This document shows, piece by piece, positions 62,120 to 64,000 of a stretch of 64,000 bases of DNA (positions are counted from its first letter, which is position 1; each line of letters begins with the position of its first letter). Position numbers and translations under genes: made by a program. Under the pieces are notes generated by a model. That model was not told where the DNA came from and ran no database searches. It saw only the letters and a program-made list of their open reading frames with translations. The stretch comes from Paracoccus haematequi (GTDB lineage: Bacteria > Pseudomonadota > Alphaproteobacteria > Rhodobacterales > Rhodobacteraceae). The stretch covers positions 248,001 to 312,000 of the forward strand of contig CAMCVS010000003.1 of the NCBI GenBank assembly GCA_945881965.1, given 5' to 3'.

Positions 62120-62170
62120 CCAAATATCCCGGGGGGGCCCGCAGGGCGGGGGGCAGCGCCCCCCTCTGCG
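62120..62170 (+). repeat. recurring GC-rich intergenic hairpin element, copy 3
   Basis: AAATATCCCGGGGGG head, then a 7-bp stem GGGGGGC/GCCCCCC (62148-62154 with 62158-62164) with loop AGC. It shares ATCCCGGGGGG and the full 17-base hairpin with copy 1. Lies between glcB and the glcG-like gene, oriented opposite to their transcription. Confidence 0.7.
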
Positions 62171-62171
62171 C

Positions 62172-64000
62172 TTACCCCATCCGCGCCTTCACTTGCGCGC
62201 GGCGCGCGTGCAGCACGGGCTCGGTATAGCCCGACGGCTGGTCCGCGCCCGCAAATACCAGATCGCAGGCGGCCTGAAACGCAATCCCGTCATATCCCGG
62301 TGCCATCGCGGTATAGCCCGCATCGCCCGCGTTCTGCCGGTCCACAACGGCGGCCATCTTGCGCAAGCCTGCCATCACCTGATCGGGCGTCACCACGCCA
62401 TGCCGCAACCAGTTCGCCAGCGCCTGCGATGAAATCCGGCAGGTCGCGCGGTCCTCCATCAGGGCCACGTCATGGATATCGGGCACCTTGGAACAGCCCA
62501 CGCCCTGATCGACCCAGCGCACCACATAGCCAAGGATGCCTTGCGCGTTGTTCTCGACCTCGCGCGCCACCGTATCGGGGGCGAAATTCCGCCCCGTGGC
62601 CAAAGGGATGGTCAGCAGATCGCGCAGGGTGCCGCGCGGCCCGCCCGCCTTCAGTTCGGCCTGCCGCGCCTTGACATCGACGCGGTGGTAATGCGTGGCA
62701 TGCAGCGTGGCCGCCGTGGGCGACGGCACCCAGGCACAGCTTGCTCCCGCCAGCGGATGGCCGATCTTTTGATCCAGCATCGCGGCCATCGCATCGGGCA
62801 TCGCCCACATGCCCTTGCCGATCTGCGCGCGCCCCGCCAATCCGCAAGCCAGCCCGATATCCACGTTGCGCGCCTCATAGGCGGCGATCCAGGGCGTGGC
62901 CTTCATCTCGCCCTTCGGCAGCATCGGACCGGCGGCCATGCTGGTGTGGATCTCGTCGCCGGTGCGGTCCAGAAAGCCGGTGTTGATAAAGGCCACGCGC
63001 GATTTCGCCGCCCGGATACATTCCCGCAGATTGGCAGATGTGCGGCGTTCCTCGTCCATAATCCCCAGCTTGACCGTGTTCGGGGCCAAGCCCAGCACAG
63101 CCTCGACATGGTCAAAAATGCGCACGGCAAAGGCCACTTCGTCCGGCCCGTGCATCTTGGGTTTCACGACATAGACCGACCTGTGGACCGAATTGCGCGC
63201 CCCGCCGGTCTTTTGCAGATCGTGCAGCGCGCAGGCCACCGTAATCAGCGCATCCATCAGCCCCTCGCCGATTTCCGCGCCGTCCGCGTCCAGCACGGCG
63301 GGCGTGGTCATCAGGTGGCCCACGTTGCGCACCAGCATCAGCGACCGCGCCTTGACCGTCATCGGCTGACCATCCGCCGCCGTATAGGCGCGGTCGGCGG
63401 CCAGAGCGCGGGTCATGGTCTGCCCGCCCTTGGCGAAGGTGTCGGTCAGATCGCCACGCATCAGCCCCAGCCAGTTGGCATAGGCCGCAACCTTGTCGGC
63501 GGCGTCCACGCAGGCCACGCTGTCCTCGCAATCCATGATGGTGGACAACGCCGATTCCAGCCGGATATCGGCGATCCCCGCCGGGTCCACAGCCCCGATG
63601 GGGTGGCTTGGGTCCACCACGATCTCGATCAACAGGCCATTGGCGCGGAGCAACACGCGCAACGTGTCGCCCGCCCCGCTGTGCCCCGCGAACTGCGCCG
63701 GATCGCGCAGCGCAGGCACCAGCGCGCCATGGGCAACCGCCAACCCGTTGATATCTGCCCAGCTTCCCGCCGCCAGCGGCACCACCGCATCCAGATGTGC
63801 CCGCCCCCAGGCCACCACGCGCGCCCCGCGCGCCGCGTCATAGGGTCCGGGTGCGGCCAGATCGCCCAGCGCGTCGGTGCCATACAGCGCGTCATAGAGC
63901 GAGCCCCAGCGCGCATTGGCCGCGTTCAGCGCGAAACGCGCATTGGTCACCGGCACCACCAGTTGCGGCCCCGGCAGATCGGCGATTTCCGGGTCCACGC
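62172..64000 (-). CDS. glcB: malate synthase G (N-terminus beyond window)
   Basis: Condenses glyoxylate with acetyl-CoA to malate. At least 608 residues are present; full length is about 720, so roughly 110 N-terminal residues lie past the window end, and the first codon shown (GTG at 63998) is internal. Motifs: [60 protein letters not shown] and the C-terminal DQVMAGL region. Followed by the GlcG-like gene, an arrangement related to the glycolate operon. Confidence 0.96.
   Translation of the reverse strand, partial: VDPEIADLPGPQLVVPVTNARFALNAANARWGSLYDALYGTDALGDLAAPGPYDAARGARVVAWGRAHLDAVVPLAAGSWADINGLAVAHGALVPALRDPAQFAGHSGAGDTLRVLLRANGLLIEIVVDPSHPIGAVDPAGIADIRLESALSTIMDCEDSVACVDAADKVAAYANWLGLMRGDLTDTFAKGGQTMTRALAADRAYTAADGQPMTVKARSLMLVRNVGHLMTTPAVLDADGAEIGEGLMDALITVACALHDLQKTGGARNSVHRSVYVVKPKMHGPDEVAFAVRIFDHVEAVLGLAPNTVKLGIMDEERRTSANLRECIRAAKSRVAFINTGFLDRTGDEIHTSMAAGPMLPKGEMKATPWIAAYEARNVDIGLACGLAGRAQIGKGMWAMPDAMAAMLDQKIGHPLAGASCAWVPSPTAATLHATHYHRVDVKARQAELKAGGPRGTLRDLLTIPLATGRNFAPDTVAREVENNAQGILGYVVRWVDQGVGCSKVPDIHDVALMEDRATCRISSQALANWLRHGVVTPDQVMAGLRKMAAVVDRQNAGDAGYTAMAPGYDGIAFQAACDLVFAGADQPSGYTEPVLHARRAQVKARMG

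Overview
The window is a gene-dense, GC-rich stretch of chromosome from an alphaproteobacterium, most likely Rhodobacteraceae (Roseobacter group). The assignment rests on gene content and order (yajC-secD-secF followed by a TauE/SafE protein, an Mth938-like protein and ccmABCDG; DUF6314, DUF3422 and DUF3833 proteins; an RTX protein ending in a Hint domain) and on the strong GC bias, which gives nearly every gene a long antisense shadow frame. No rRNA, tRNA, CRISPR array, insertion sequence, phage gene or origin was seen. It reads as stable core chromosome with some accessory catabolic and secreted-protein loci.

Layout. 0.2-3 kb (+): acpP, fabF and mltG (fatty-acid synthesis and peptidoglycan cleavage). 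3-7.8 kb (-): a cysteine-rich Sel1-repeat membrane protein split by one in-frame TGA; an overlapping trio of EEP-family phosphodiesterase, Nudix hydrolase and DUF3445 haem protein; the biotin transporter bioY; a DUF6314 protein. 7.8-12.2 kb (+): purB, two small secreted proteins sharing a 14-residue cysteine motif, an isolated FliG-like protein and an EamA exporter. 12-16 kb: a DUF1223 protein and acnA diverge around a 9-bp inverted repeat; a 32-codon membrane micro-ORF follows acnA.

16-23 kb (-): a large co-directional block, yajC-secD-secF-tauE-Mth938-ccmA-B-C-D-G, covering Sec-dependent export and cytochrome c maturation. 23-35 kb: metY, a 944-residue one-span envelope protein with a PilM/GspL-like N-terminus and PilP/GspC-like C-terminus, a DegT aminotransferase and gph (-), then glmU-glmS, a DUF3833 lipoprotein, an AlkD-like glycosylase and moaA (+).

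35-47 kb: a peptide or acylated-amino-acid uptake and degradation locus. A fused DppD/DppF-type ATPase, an ArgE-like deacetylase, an FAD oxidoreductase and three tandem M20 amidohydrolases are read leftward; the binding protein and two permeases are read rightward. The likely logic is import, deacylation or hydrolysis, then oxidation. 47-55 kb: a YeeE/YedE sulfur transporter, DUF3422, pntAB, and an overlapping trio of unusual metallo-beta-lactamase-fold protein, periplasmic rhodanese and membrane methyltransferase. 55-58 kb: SDR-kynU-kynA (tryptophan to anthranilate, without kynB). 58-64 kb: a nidogen/RTX/PA14/Hint secreted protein, a class-I glutamine-amidotransferase-like peptidase, a GlcG-like protein, and malate synthase G cut by the window end.

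A GC-rich intergenic hairpin element recurs in three gaps (about 35.15, 56.96 and 62.12 kb), with a possible fragment at 18.83 kb. No complete novel system was identified. The best leads are the paired cysteine-motif secreted proteins, the metallo-beta-lactamase protein with a replaced metal motif, the PilM/PilP-like fusion, the TGA-split Sel1 protein and the Hint/RTX protein.
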